Shown: in pieces, positions 56,044-64,000 of the stretch
Position numbering within the stretch: the first letter of the stretch is position 1
Layout: each line of letters begins with the position of its first letter
DNA from: Pseudomonas sp. MUP55
GTDB taxonomy: Bacteria; Pseudomonadota; Gammaproteobacteria; Pseudomonadales; Pseudomonadaceae
Reading direction: 5' to 3'
NCBI RefSeq assembly: GCF_034043515.1
Contig: NZ_CP138214.1
Location: 3,596,001-3,660,000, forward strand
Length of the DNA stretch: 64,000 nt
Notes under the pieces: generated by a model
What the model was told of the DNA's origin: nothing
Seen by the model: only the letters and a program-made list of their open reading frames with translations
Database searches by the model: none
Made by a program: the position numbers and the translations under genes

Positions 56044-57174
56044 ATGCGCAAATTACTCGTGTTCACCATCAACATGGCCCTGGTTGCCGCCCTCGCCGCG
56101 TATCTGGTCTGGACCCAGGAGCGCCCCGTGGCGCATTACCTGTCGGACCTGCGCATCACCCTGGCCGTCAATGAAGGCCAACCGGCCGACCGTGGCAACC
56201 TGCTGGGGATCCAGCCGGAGCTGTTTCCCGCCGACTACCAGAGCCTGGAACGTCTGCACCTGAAGCTCTCGGCCTATCTGCAAAAGGCCCGTGAAATGGG
56301 CTTGATCAACGACAAGACCATCGTGGTGCTGCCGGAACACATCGGCACCTGGCTGATGCTGGTCGGCGAGAAAGACGAGCTGTACCAGGCCACCCACCTC
56401 AAGGACGCCATGAACTGGCTATCCATCAGCAACCCGGTGCCGTTCCTGCGTGCCTGGATCAGCGCCACCGGCGACAACCGCATGGACGATGCGTACTTGC
56501 GCATGAAAGCGCCGGGCATGGCGCGCGATTATCAGGTGCTGTTCGGCGGGCTGGCCAAGGAGTTCGGCGTGACCCTGGTGGCCGGCTCCATCGCCCTGCC
56601 CAACCCCACGGTGAGCCTGGGGCAACTGCAGGTCGGCCACGGCGCGCTGTACAACGTCAGCCTGGTGTTCGCCGCCGATGGCCTGCCCTTGGGCCAGCCG
56701 CAGCGTCAGCTGTACCCGATCTATGACGAACGCGGCTTTATCGAACCCGGCGATGAAAACGTCGTCAGCGTGGTCGACACCCCGGCCGGGCGCCTGGGCA
56801 TTCTGATCGGCAGCGACAGCTGGTACCCGGACAACTACCGCAAGCTCAACGAACAATCAGCCCAGCTGATTGCAGTACCGGCCTACGTAACCGGGCGGGA
56901 CACCTGGGACCGTCCTTGGCGCGGTTTCAAGAGCGTGTCGACCCCGTCTGAAGTCAGCCTAAAGCCCGAAGAAACCAGTGAGGGCGAAGCCTGGAGACGC
57001 CTGACCCTGATCAGCCAGCCGCCCATCAGCCAGGCCACGGCGGGCATGAGCGTGTTCCTGCGCGGACAGTTCTGGGACCTGGGCAGCGCCGGGCAAAGCT
57101 TTCTGAGCCGCAACGGGCAGCTGTTCGCCGACGGCGATGCCCGTGGCGCGCGCCTGCTGAATATCTGGCTGTAA
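56044..57174 (+). CDS. Nitrilase-fold membrane-anchored protein without catalytic triad
   Basis: The 376-residue protein has an N-terminal membrane anchor (residues 4-23) and a carbon-nitrogen hydrolase fold. The Glu is present (E98 in VVLPEH), but the Lys position reads Gln222 (RQLYPIYDE) and the Cys position reads Gly256 (GILIGSDSWYP instead of ICYD-type). The active site Glu-Lys-Cys is thus lost in two of three residues. It is probably not a nitrilase or amidase and may bind a ligand or protein. No clear ribosome site precedes the ATG. An AraC regulator begins 5 bp downstream. Confidence 0.75.
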   Translation: MRKLLVFTINMALVAALAAYLVWTQERPVAHYLSDLRITLAVNEGQPADRGNLLGIQPELFPADYQSLERLHLKLSAYLQKAREMGLINDKTIVVLPEHIGTWLMLVGEKDELYQATHLKDAMNWLSISNPVPFLRAWISATGDNRMDDAYLRMKAPGMARDYQVLFGGLAKEFGVTLVAGSIALPNPTVSLGQLQVGHGALYNVSLVFAADGLPLGQPQRQLYPIYDERGFIEPGDENVVSVVDTPAGRLGILIGSDSWYPDNYRKLNEQSAQLIAVPAYVTGRDTWDRPWRGFKSVSTPSEVSLKPEETSEGEAWRRLTLISQPPISQATAGMSVFLRGQFWDLGSAGQSFLSRNGQLFADGDARGARLLNIWL

Positions 57175-57178
57175 GCGT

Positions 57179-58213
57179 GTGAAGCCGGTGCGCCTGGGGG
57201 ATTTGTCGGTGGGCTTCGTGCACACCCTGGCCGATGCCATCCATAGCCACGGCCTGGACCCGCAACCCCTGCTGCTGCAATACGGCCTGGACCCTGCACG
57301 CCTGGCCGAAGCCGGTGCGCGCCTGTCGATCCCGCGCTATATGCGCCTGGGCCATGCAGCCATCCAACTGACCGGCGATCCGGGCCTGGGCCTGCGCATG
57401 GGCCAGCTCAGTCGCCTGAGCCAGGCCGGGCTCGCCGGTGTCACCGCCGCCCAGGCGCCGAATGTGCGTGAAGCTGCCCGCACGCTGACGCGTTTCGAAC
57501 CTTTGTATGGCTCCAACTACCGCGGACAATCGAGCTTTCATGAGGACGCCGAAGGCGCCTGGCTGAGGTTCTATTCCATCAGCCCCTACAATGCCTATAA
57601 CCGCTTTGTGGTGGACTCGATCATCGCCGGCTGGCTGCATCAACTGTCGAGCCTGGCGCAACAACAGGTGCAGGCCCAACGCATTGAAATCGAGTTCGAC
57701 GTCCCCGAGTACAGTGACTTATATGGCCTGCTGGGGGACGCACCGGTGCAGTTCGGCGCCGACAACAATCAACTGCGCCTCAGCCAACCCACCCTGGCCC
57801 TGCGCAACCCGCAATACTGTCCAAGTACCTGGCAACTATTGCTGCAGCTGTGTGAACGGGAACTGGAGCAACTGACCCGCACCCGCAGCCTGCGCGAGCG
57901 CATCACCCGTTTGCTCGGGCCGATGCTCAATGGCGGCCGGGAACCCGACCTGGAGGAAGTGGCGGCGCGCTTGAAGCTGCCCACCTGGACACTGCGACGC
58001 AAACTGACCGACGAGGGCACCCAGTTCCGCGCGATTCTCAACGACACCCGCCGCGACCTGGCCATGACCTACATCCGCGACACGGAACTGGCCTTTGGCG
58101 AAATCGCCTACCTGCTCGGTTTTGCCTCGGCCCAAGCCTTCCAACGCGCCTTCAGGCGCTGGAACAACCAGACCCCAGGGGAATTTCGCCGCAGTCAGCG
58201 GCATTCCGCCTGA
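57179..58213 (+). CDS. AraC-family transcriptional regulator
   Basis: The 344-residue protein has an N-terminal AraC ligand-binding domain of the arabinose-binding-like (OruR) type (residues 15-200; GLDPQPLLLQYGLDPARL, FYSISPYNAYNRFV) and a C-terminal double helix-turn-helix (LPTWTLRRKLTDEGTQF, AFGEIAYLLGFASAQAFQRAFRRWNNQTPGEFR). It begins at GTG 4 bases after the nitrilase-fold gene and is probably co-transcribed with it. Its signal is unknown; a link to the neighbouring gene is likely. Confidence 0.9.
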   Translation: MKPVRLGDLSVGFVHTLADAIHSHGLDPQPLLLQYGLDPARLAEAGARLSIPRYMRLGHAAIQLTGDPGLGLRMGQLSRLSQAGLAGVTAAQAPNVREAARTLTRFEPLYGSNYRGQSSFHEDAEGAWLRFYSISPYNAYNRFVVDSIIAGWLHQLSSLAQQQVQAQRIEIEFDVPEYSDLYGLLGDAPVQFGADNNQLRLSQPTLALRNPQYCPSTWQLLLQLCERELEQLTRTRSLRERITRLLGPMLNGGREPDLEEVAARLKLPTWTLRRKLTDEGTQFRAILNDTRRDLAMTYIRDTELAFGEIAYLLGFASAQAFQRAFRRWNNQTPGEFRRSQRHSA

Positions 58214-58221
58214 AGTCGGGC

Positions 58222-58308
58222 TTACAGCTCGGTGGCATCGTCGACCGGATCCAGCGGGTCGAATTCGAATGCCTGGTACTCCAGCAGTTCTTCCTGGTAA
58301 TCGTCCAT
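58222..58308 (-). CDS. 28-residue acidic small protein
   Basis: A short gene reads MDDYQEELLEYQAFEFDPLD then PVDDATEL, ending in TAA. A ribosome site AGGAG lies 7 bases before the ATG. The product is strongly acidic with an amphipathic aromatic stretch. It is convergent with the AraC gene. I do not recognise a named family; its composition and good translation signals argue for a real small protein. Confidence 0.6.
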   Translation of the reverse strand: MDDYQEELLEYQAFEFDPLDPVDDATEL

Positions 58309-58479
58309 GGTGGACTCCTTGTTGAGTTTAATTCGGCCGCACGATTAATGACCTGCACCCGCAGCGTAAAGTGCCGTCATGACGAAAAAATGTCTGCGCC
58401 GTGACATTCCTGCCTTTGAAGATTAAACGTGTCAGGGCCACGCTGATTTAAATGGCGATTTTTAGATGCACTTGCAATC

Positions 58480-58493
58480 ATTGCAATTGCAAT
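58480..58493. promoter_or_regulatory. MarR-type operator before the solitary E1-like gene
   Basis: ATTGCAATTGCAAT is a 14-bp perfect palindrome; a direct TTGCAAT half-site lies 9 bp upstream (58472). The core TTGCAATTGCAA recurs before the full-length E1 gene at 60119. Confidence 0.75.
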
Positions 58494-58545
58494 CATTAAC
58501 CGGACTCCGTTAGGGTAGGCGCACCTGTCGTCTGGAGCCACGCCC

Positions 58546-59553
58546 ATGCCCGCCTCTACCGCAAACGCCGCGCAGTGGTGCATCGACGCACTCAGCACCT
58601 GCGCAGACTCGCGCAGCTCGCCGCTGTACACGGTCATGACCATGGCCAGCACGTTGGAATTCAGCCGGCACGCCTGGGTGATTCGCGGCCAGTCACGCAG
58701 CCGACGCGCAGGCAACTGGCCCACGTGGTTTGCGCGCAACACCGGCGAAAAACCCATGCTCTACCTGCACAGCGTGACGTCGTCCGCACAGTTGCGCGCA
58801 TTGTCAGACTGCACCGCCCAACGCGGCATCTTGTGCAATGACAGCGAAACACAGCCATCCCCTTGGCCGAAGGGCGCGCACCCGTCGCTGCCACTGTGGC
58901 TGTCGACCGATCCACGCTGCACACCCTACGACCCTGCCTCGGGCGAAGAAGCACGCACGATCGTATTGGCCGGGTTGCGCACGTTATATGTCGATGGCAA
59001 GCCAGGGTTTTATTACCTGGCGTTGCATGATCAGGAAAGCGCCATTGCACCTCAGACGCTGGATCCTGAAGGCACGATCAAGGGCATGTATCCGGTTCGG
59101 CAACTTGGCAGCGTGGAAGCTGTGCGATTGCTCGGCGCCGGCCGGGCCTTGGCGGAGGTGCTGCACGCCGCGCAGTTGCTGGAGCATGAATGGGGCATCA
59201 CCGCGCACGTATGGAGTTGCCCCAGTTACACACGGTTGGCCCGCGAGGCGGCGGCCGCTGAGCGCTGGAACCGCCTGCATCCGCTGGCGCCCAGGCGTAG
59301 CTGCCATTTGCGCGACTGCCTGGCGGGGAGCCGAACCCCGGTGATCGCCGTTACTGGCTACCCACAGACGGTCGTTGACCCGTTGGCGGCGCATGTGGAC
59401 ACGCGCTTCGTGGCGCTGGGCGCAGGCTCGGTGCAGGCAGCAGCACCGAACCGTTACTGGATTGCAACCTTGGCGCTGAAAGCCTTGGCCGATGACGGGC
59501 ATCTGGACACACAGAAAGTGGCAGACGCCCTGCAACGCTATTGCCTGAAATGA
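58546..59553 (+). CDS. Solitary C-terminal half of pyruvate dehydrogenase E1 (AceE-like)
   Basis: The 335-residue protein aligns to the end of the pyrimidine domain and the whole C-terminal domain of homodimeric E1. Residues about 95-150 match the E1 stretch ending YDP, residues about 185-250 match IRKGMYPL and GSGSILREV, and the end matches ALKALADDGHLD. The N-terminal thiamine-diphosphate domain with GDG...NCN is absent. It may be a remnant, a modifier of the full E1, or part of a split enzyme. A full paralogue lies 640 bp downstream, across a MarR gene. GGAG precedes the ATG. The coding frame is intact. Confidence 0.8.
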   Translation: MPASTANAAQWCIDALSTCADSRSSPLYTVMTMASTLEFSRHAWVIRGQSRSRRAGNWPTWFARNTGEKPMLYLHSVTSSAQLRALSDCTAQRGILCNDSETQPSPWPKGAHPSLPLWLSTDPRCTPYDPASGEEARTIVLAGLRTLYVDGKPGFYYLALHDQESAIAPQTLDPEGTIKGMYPVRQLGSVEAVRLLGAGRALAEVLHAAQLLEHEWGITAHVWSCPSYTRLAREAAAAERWNRLHPLAPRRSCHLRDCLAGSRTPVIAVTGYPQTVVDPLAAHVDTRFVALGAGSVQAAAPNRYWIATLALKALADDGHLDTQKVADALQRYCLK

Positions 59554-59577
59554 GCTGGGATGCAGCAGCTTGCGCAC

Positions 59578-60048
59578 TCAGGTTTTGCGTCGACCACGGG
59601 TTTGCACACCCGCATCCATCGCCAGTCCCGCCGTGCGCTCCAGCGCATCGGCAAAGGCCTGGCGCTGCTCAGGCTCGATCTGCGACAAGAACAGCTCGTC
59701 AACGGTGCTTTCGTAGATTTTCCACATCTTTTTGCGCAGGGTGCGGCCCGCCTCGGTGATCGAGGCAAACGCCGCTCGGCCATCACCGTCGGAACGCGAG
59801 CGCACCACCAGACCGTCTTTTTCCAGGCGGTCGACCAGACGGGTGAGGTTGTAACGCTCGATGGCCAGCACATCGGCCAGTTCATGCATGCGGCGAGTGC
59901 CTTCAGCGCCGCTTTCCAGCCCCCACAACGCGTCGTACCAGGCATACGGCGGCAGTTGCGCCTCGGCCAACCGGCGCTCGATCTCACGGATGACCGTCCT
60001 GTGGGCCCTGACAAAACGGAACCATACATCAGGCTCTTTCGACGACAT
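59578..60048 (-). CDS. MarR-family regulator of the E1 cluster
   Basis: The 156-residue protein has the MarR winged helix (MHELADVLAIERYNLTRLVDRLEKDGLV, SDGDGRAAFASITEAG). The ATG at 60048 follows GGTG; the frame upstream adds only 8 codons. It lies between the two E1-like genes, divergent from the full-length one and convergent with the short one. The palindrome TTGCAATTGCAA occurs before both E1 genes, so it is the presumed repressor of each. Confidence 0.9.
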   Translation of the reverse strand: MSSKEPDVWFRFVRAHRTVIREIERRLAEAQLPPYAWYDALWGLESGAEGTRRMHELADVLAIERYNLTRLVDRLEKDGLVVRSRSDGDGRAAFASITEAGRTLRKKMWKIYESTVDELFLSQIEPEQRQAFADALERTAGLAMDAGVQTRGRRKT

Positions 60049-60118
60049 GCAACACCATCCGGGGATTTTCAAGAAGGTTGCAATAGTAGCTCATCCCAGG
60101 CTAAATTCCGGCATGTCG

Positions 60119-60130
60119 TTGCAATTGCAA
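60119..60130. promoter_or_regulatory. MarR-type operator in the marR/E1 divergent spacer
   Basis: TTGCAATTGCAA is the same 12-bp palindrome found at 58481-58492. A half-site TTGCAAT occurs at 60078, nearer the marR start. Confidence 0.75.
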
Positions 60131-60192
60131 CTACATTGCACCGCGCCCACAAGGAGTCCGCCGCCTGGAATCCGCCTACCCTGGAGCCTTTT

Positions 60193-62853
60193 ATGAACCC
60201 CAATAACGCAGCATCTCTGGACAACGATCCACAGGAAACCCGCGAGTGGCTGGACTCCATCGAATCGGTGCTGTCTGCCGAAGGCCGCCCGCGCGCCCAT
60301 TACCTGATCGACCAGTTGCTGGATTTCGACGTAGCGCGCCACGGCGACTTTTATGGACGGGTGACCACCCCTTACGTCAATACCATTGCCGTCGATCGCG
60401 AGGCGCCCTACCCCGGCAATCTCGACATCGAACGCCGGACCAATGCGTTTATCCGCTGGAACGCCATGGCGATGGTATTGCGTGCCGGCAAACACTCAGG
60501 CGTAGGTGGGCATATCGCGACCTATGCGTCAGCCGCGGTGCTCTACGACGTAGGCTTCGACCATTTCTTCCGTGGCCGAACCGATACGTTCGACGGCGAT
60601 CTGGTGTACATCCAGGGCCATTCCTCCCCAGGCATTTACGGTCGCGCTTATCTGGAAGGCCGCATCAACGAAGCCCAACTGGATAACTTCCGACGCGAGG
60701 CCGGTGGCGAAGGTCTGTCTTCCTACCCTCATCCACGGCTGATGCCGGACTTCTGGCAATTCCCAACGGTGTCCATGGGGCTCGGGCCGATCACTGCCGC
60801 TTACCAGGCGCGCTTTATGCGTTACCTGGAATTTCGCGAGCTCAAGCAACACCAGGATCGCAAGGTATGGGCGTTCCTCGGTGACGGCGAAATGGACCAG
60901 CCGGAATCACTGGCGGCCATCTCCCTGGCGGGGCGCGAAAAACTCGACAACCTGATCTTCGTCGTCAACTGCAACCTGCAACGCCTGGACGGCCCAGTGC
61001 GCGGCAACGCCAAGGTGATCCAGGAATTCGAAAGCTTGTACCGTGCCGCCGGCTGGAATGTGATCAAGGTGATCTGGGGCGGTGGCTGGGATGCGCTGCT
61101 GGAAAAGGACCACAGCGGCCTGCTGCGCCAACGCATGATGGAATGCGTAGACGGCGACTACCAAACTTACAAATCTCAGAATGGCGCCTACGTACGCGAA
61201 CATTTCTTCGGCAAGTATCCGCAGCTGCTGGCACTGGTTGCAGACATGTCCGACGACGATATCTGGAAACTCTCACGGGGTGGGCATGACCCGGCCAAGG
61301 TCTACAACGCCTACGCCGCCGCGGTACGCCACAAGGGCCAGCCCACTGTGATCCTGGCCAAGACCGTAAAGGGCTTTGGCATGGGCGAGGCCGGCGAAGG
61401 CCAGAACATCAATCATCAATTGAAAAAGATGGGTGCCGAGGCGGTAAAAGCCTTCCGCGATCGCTTCGGGCTGGACGTGGCCGATGACCAGCTCGACGAG
61501 ATCCCTTACCTAAAACCCGCCGCAGACAGTGCAGAAGCCCACTACTTCAGCGCCCGACGCCAGGCCCTGGGCGGGTACGTGCCGGCTCGGCACAGCAGCG
61601 TCGCGCCTCTGACGATCCCGCCCCTGTCCGCATTCGCCACTCAACTCAAGGACACCGGCGAGCGCGCCATTTCCACCACCATGGCGTTCGTGCGCATTCT
61701 CGGCACGCTGCTCAAGGACCCGCACCTGAGCAAGCTGATCGTACCCATCGTGCCGGATGAGTCGCGCACCTTCGGTATGGAAAGCCTGTTCCGGCAGATC
61801 GGCATCCACTCCGCCGTTGGCCAGCTATACACCCCACAGGACGCTGGGCAACTGAGCTACTACAAAGAGAGCAAGGATGGACAGATCATGCAGGAAGGCC
61901 TGAATGAATCCGGTGCCATTTCTTCATGGATCGCGGCGAGTACGTCCTACAGCAACCACGGCCTGATGACCGTGCCTTTTTATATTTTCTACTCGATGTT
62001 CGGCTTCCAACGCGTCGGCGACCTCGCCTGGGCGGCGGGTGATGCACGCGCCCGCGGCTTTCTGCTGGGCGCCACGGCCGGGCGCACCACCCTGACGGGT
62101 GAAGGGTTGCAGCATGACGATGGGCACAGCCATATCCTGGCGTCAGTGATTCCTTGCTGCGTAGCCTACGATCCGACTTTTGCCTACGAGCTGGCGGTGA
62201 TTATTCGCGAAGGCATGCGACGCATGTATGTCGAGCAGGAAGACATTTACTACTACATCACTCTGCTCAACGAAAACTACCCGCACCCGGCAATGCGCGA
62301 AGGCGTCGAGACGGGCATTCTCAAGGGTATGTATCCGTTGAGTACCCACCACCAATCACGCGTGCAACTGATGGGCAGTGGTTCGATTCTACGTGAAGTG
62401 ATCGCCGCAGCCGCGCTGCTTGAGCGGGACTTCGCCGTGCACAGCGATGTCTGGAGCGTCACCAGCCTGACTGAACTGCGCCGCGACGGGCACGCGATGG
62501 AACGCTGGAACCTGTTGCATCCGAGCGATGAACCGCGCCTGAGCTATGTGGAACAGTGTCTCGCCGACAAGACCGGACCGGTGGTGGTCGCAACCGACTA
62601 CATGAAACTATTCGCCGACCAGATTCGCCCCTTCGTACACGGCCGCCGCTTTGTGGCGCTGGGCACCGATGGTTTCGGGCAGTCGGATACACGCGAAGCG
62701 TTGCGCGAGTTTTTTGAAGTGGATCGACATTTCATCGTGCTGGCGGCCCTGAAGGCCTTGGCAGATGACGGCGTGATCGGCCGTGACAAGGTCGTGGACG
62801 CCATCAGCCGCTACGGGATCAATGCCGACAAGGCAGATCCCGTAACGGTCTGA
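60193..62853 (+). CDS. Homodimeric 2-oxoacid dehydrogenase E1 (AceE paralogue)
   Basis: The 886-residue protein is full-length E1: the ThDP motif GDGEMDQ (230-236) with NCN (259-261), the pyrimidine domain with GLNESGAISSW and EGLQHDDGHSH, and the C-terminal domain GSGSILREV to YGINADKADP. It decarboxylates a 2-oxoacid and needs an E2; no E2 or E3 gene lies here. A housekeeping aceE is usually paired with aceF, so this is an accessory E1, perhaps for 2-oxobutyrate as MdeB of P. putida. GGAG precedes the ATG. It ends one base before the stop of the convergent lipoprotein gene. Confidence 0.92.
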   Translation: MNPNNAASLDNDPQETREWLDSIESVLSAEGRPRAHYLIDQLLDFDVARHGDFYGRVTTPYVNTIAVDREAPYPGNLDIERRTNAFIRWNAMAMVLRAGKHSGVGGHIATYASAAVLYDVGFDHFFRGRTDTFDGDLVYIQGHSSPGIYGRAYLEGRINEAQLDNFRREAGGEGLSSYPHPRLMPDFWQFPTVSMGLGPITAAYQARFMRYLEFRELKQHQDRKVWAFLGDGEMDQPESLAAISLAGREKLDNLIFVVNCNLQRLDGPVRGNAKVIQEFESLYRAAGWNVIKVIWGGGWDALLEKDHSGLLRQRMMECVDGDYQTYKSQNGAYVREHFFGKYPQLLALVADMSDDDIWKLSRGGHDPAKVYNAYAAAVRHKGQPTVILAKTVKGFGMGEAGEGQNINHQLKKMGAEAVKAFRDRFGLDVADDQLDEIPYLKPAADSAEAHYFSARRQALGGYVPARHSSVAPLTIPPLSAFATQLKDTGERAISTTMAFVRILGTLLKDPHLSKLIVPIVPDESRTFGMESLFRQIGIHSAVGQLYTPQDAGQLSYYKESKDGQIMQEGLNESGAISSWIAASTSYSNHGLMTVPFYIFYSMFGFQRVGDLAWAAGDARARGFLLGATAGRTTLTGEGLQHDDGHSHILASVIPCCVAYDPTFAYELAVIIREGMRRMYVEQEDIYYYITLLNENYPHPAMREGVETGILKGMYPLSTHHQSRVQLMGSGSILREVIAAAALLERDFAVHSDVWSVTSLTELRRDGHAMERWNLLHPSDEPRLSYVEQCLADKTGPVVVATDYMKLFADQIRPFVHGRRFVALGTDGFGQSDTREALREFFEVDRHFIVLAALKALADDGVIGRDKVVDAISRYGINADKADPVTV

Positions 62854-62854
62854 G

Positions 62855-63673
62855 CTACTGGGCTGGGGTCGGCAGAGGTGGAATCGCCTCTGTCGGCGCG
62901 GGCAGGTTCGGATTGGTCGGCGCAGGCGCGGGTTCTGTTACCGGTGTCGGTGCCGTCTCCGGGACGGGCTCTGCGCTTGGTGCGATGGGTGCGGCTTCGG
63001 GCGGCGGTGCGAGCGGCTGTGCAGCGGAAGGCGTGACAGGCGCTTCCTGAGGCGTGTCGACCTTCTCGGCTGCCGGCGCAGCTTTCTGCTCGGGCATGCC
63101 CAGCTCATCCTTGGGCTTCTCGGGAATATGCGCCGCCTGCTTCACTTCCTGGGGCAGGAACACATCCACCAAGGCAAAGTAACGCTCATAGAATTTGGGC
63201 GCCGAGACGGTCTCGCTCGCCACCTTGACCATCGAGTCATCGGTGGAGCCGATGGGCATCGACACCGAGCCCAATACCCCGACCCCGAGGCTGGCGGAGT
63301 TGTTGACCTTCTTCAGCGCATAGCGGTCCTGCAAGGCGTTGGCGAACATCGTCGAGTGATTGCTGCCTTTGCCATCGGCGGCACACACCACGTTGAAGCT
63401 GATCTGCAGGTGGGTCTCGCCGGTCTGTTGGAAACTCTTGTTGCCGGCCACCAACTTCGGGTCGCTGCTGGTGATGATATAGCCCTGGCTCAGCAGGGCA
63501 CGACGCGCCGCTTCACAGGCCGCCACATCGCTCACCGGGTAATCGCGGGAAAAGGTGCCGGAATCGTCGAAATTCTCATGTTCATAAATAGCGGTCTTGG
63601 GCGACGAGCAACCCGCGGCGCCCGCCAGCACCAGCGCCAACCCTAGGTTTCGCAAGTGAAATGATGTCGACAT
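62855..63673 (-). CDS. DUF2242 lipoprotein
   Basis: The 272-residue protein has a lipobox (LVLAGAAGC, Cys about 22), a DUF2242-like globular part (residues 25-190; DVAACEAARRALLSQGYIITSSDPKLV) and a Pro/Ala/Glu-rich tail of about 80 residues that may span periplasm or peptidoglycan. Function is not known. It is convergent with the E1 gene. Confidence 0.87.
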   Translation of the reverse strand: MSTSFHLRNLGLALVLAGAAGCSSPKTAIYEHENFDDSGTFSRDYPVSDVAACEAARRALLSQGYIITSSDPKLVAGNKSFQQTGETHLQISFNVVCAADGKGSNHSTMFANALQDRYALKKVNNSASLGVGVLGSVSMPIGSTDDSMVKVASETVSAPKFYERYFALVDVFLPQEVKQAAHIPEKPKDELGMPEQKAAPAAEKVDTPQEAPVTPSAAQPLAPPPEAAPIAPSAEPVPETAPTPVTEPAPAPTNPNLPAPTEAIPPLPTPAQ

Positions 63674-63905
63674 CGAAAATCCTGAGAAAAACAGTCCGGG
63701 CGGTATTGTGCAACAGAACGGGGCCTGGGCGCGCGCATTCCTGTCGGTAAAACGTCACAAGCTGATGAGGCTGGCGCTGCGGAACATGACAAGTTTGTTT
63801 ACAACTTATTCCCCAACTTCCTATTATCGCCCTGGGTGCGCTGCTGCATACGGCACAGCGCAGGTTAAAGGATAGCGTTGGTCGGGCCGCCAATGGAGAT
63901 AGGTC

Positions 63906-64000
63906 GTGCCTGATAAACACCCTGCCATCCCCCGCCCTCAGCGTTTGGCCGAGGGCGCACTCTCTGCCCTCGGGCGCTTTTCGGACATTGAAGCCGTCAG
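63906..64000 (+). CDS. 5' end of an unidentified gene
   Basis: From GTG 63906 the frame is open to the window edge (31 codons, starting VPDKHPAIPRPQRLAEG). GGAGAT sits 6 bases upstream at a good distance. Too little is present for a family call. Confidence 0.6.
   Translation, partial: MPDKHPAIPRPQRLAEGALSALGRFSDIEAV

Overview
The window is chromosomal DNA of a Pseudomonas of the P. fluorescens group. This rests on the glnS-ppiB-lpxH block, a liu leucine-degradation cluster flanking a CrcY-type sRNA, a PrrF sRNA, and many copies of the REP/REPIN palindrome built on GTGGGAGGGGGCTTGC. GC content is high and genes are tightly packed, mostly with ATGA or TGATG junctions.

Layout. 1-2387: 5' part of glnS, divergent from ppiB-lpxH. 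2384-2936: three tandem 198-bp units, each with a REPIN. 2937-7602: a MarR-controlled tripartite drug-efflux operon (marR, outer-membrane factor, emrA, emrB). 7732-9063: a REPIN split by a complete IS110-family element whose ends and likely bridge RNA can be read from the sequence. 9082-16193: tamA-tamB, a GNAT acetyltransferase and xthA. 16396-20161: a PstS-OmpA fusion, then an acyl-CoA dehydrogenase divergent from a LysR regulator.

20219-29728: the liu locus (liuR, liuE, crcY sRNA, acyl-CoA synthetase, liuA-B-C-D), tied together by three LiuR-like palindromes. It converts isovaleryl-CoA to acetyl-CoA plus acetoacetate, and houses a sigma-54-driven antagonist of catabolite repression. 29725-31030: a LexA/CI-like repressor that lacks its autocleavage dyad, divergent from a small DUF protein, followed by Fur-controlled PrrF. 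31303-39351: an M14 carboxypeptidase, a catalase-like peroxidase with cytochrome b561, an NRPS-like adenylation/membrane-reductase/crotonase trio, and an ECF sigma/anti-sigma pair. The sigma gene and the peroxidase operon share the same ECF-type promoter motif.

39348-45699: a seven-gene Csu-type archaic chaperone-usher pilus operon. 45886-49150: a ZapE-like ATPase, a leucine-rich-repeat protein kinase and a YebC paralogue. 49249-52183: LysR-phnW-phnX for 2-aminoethylphosphonate use. 52295-58308: cytochrome b561, a D-cysteine desulfhydrase/ACC deaminase homologue, fadH, a nitrilase-fold protein without its catalytic triad with an AraC regulator, and a 28-residue acidic protein. 58480-62853: a pyruvate-dehydrogenase-E1 paralogue cluster in which a solitary E1 C-terminal-half protein and a full-length E1 flank a MarR regulator; a 12-bp palindrome lies before both E1 genes. 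The window ends with a DUF2242 lipoprotein and the first codons of an unidentified gene.

The best candidates for new biology are the split-E1/MarR cluster, the carrier-less adenylation/membrane-reductase/crotonase trio inside an ECF peroxidase locus, and the IS110 element with a readable bridge RNA inside a REPIN. All functional calls come from reading the sequence, without database searches.
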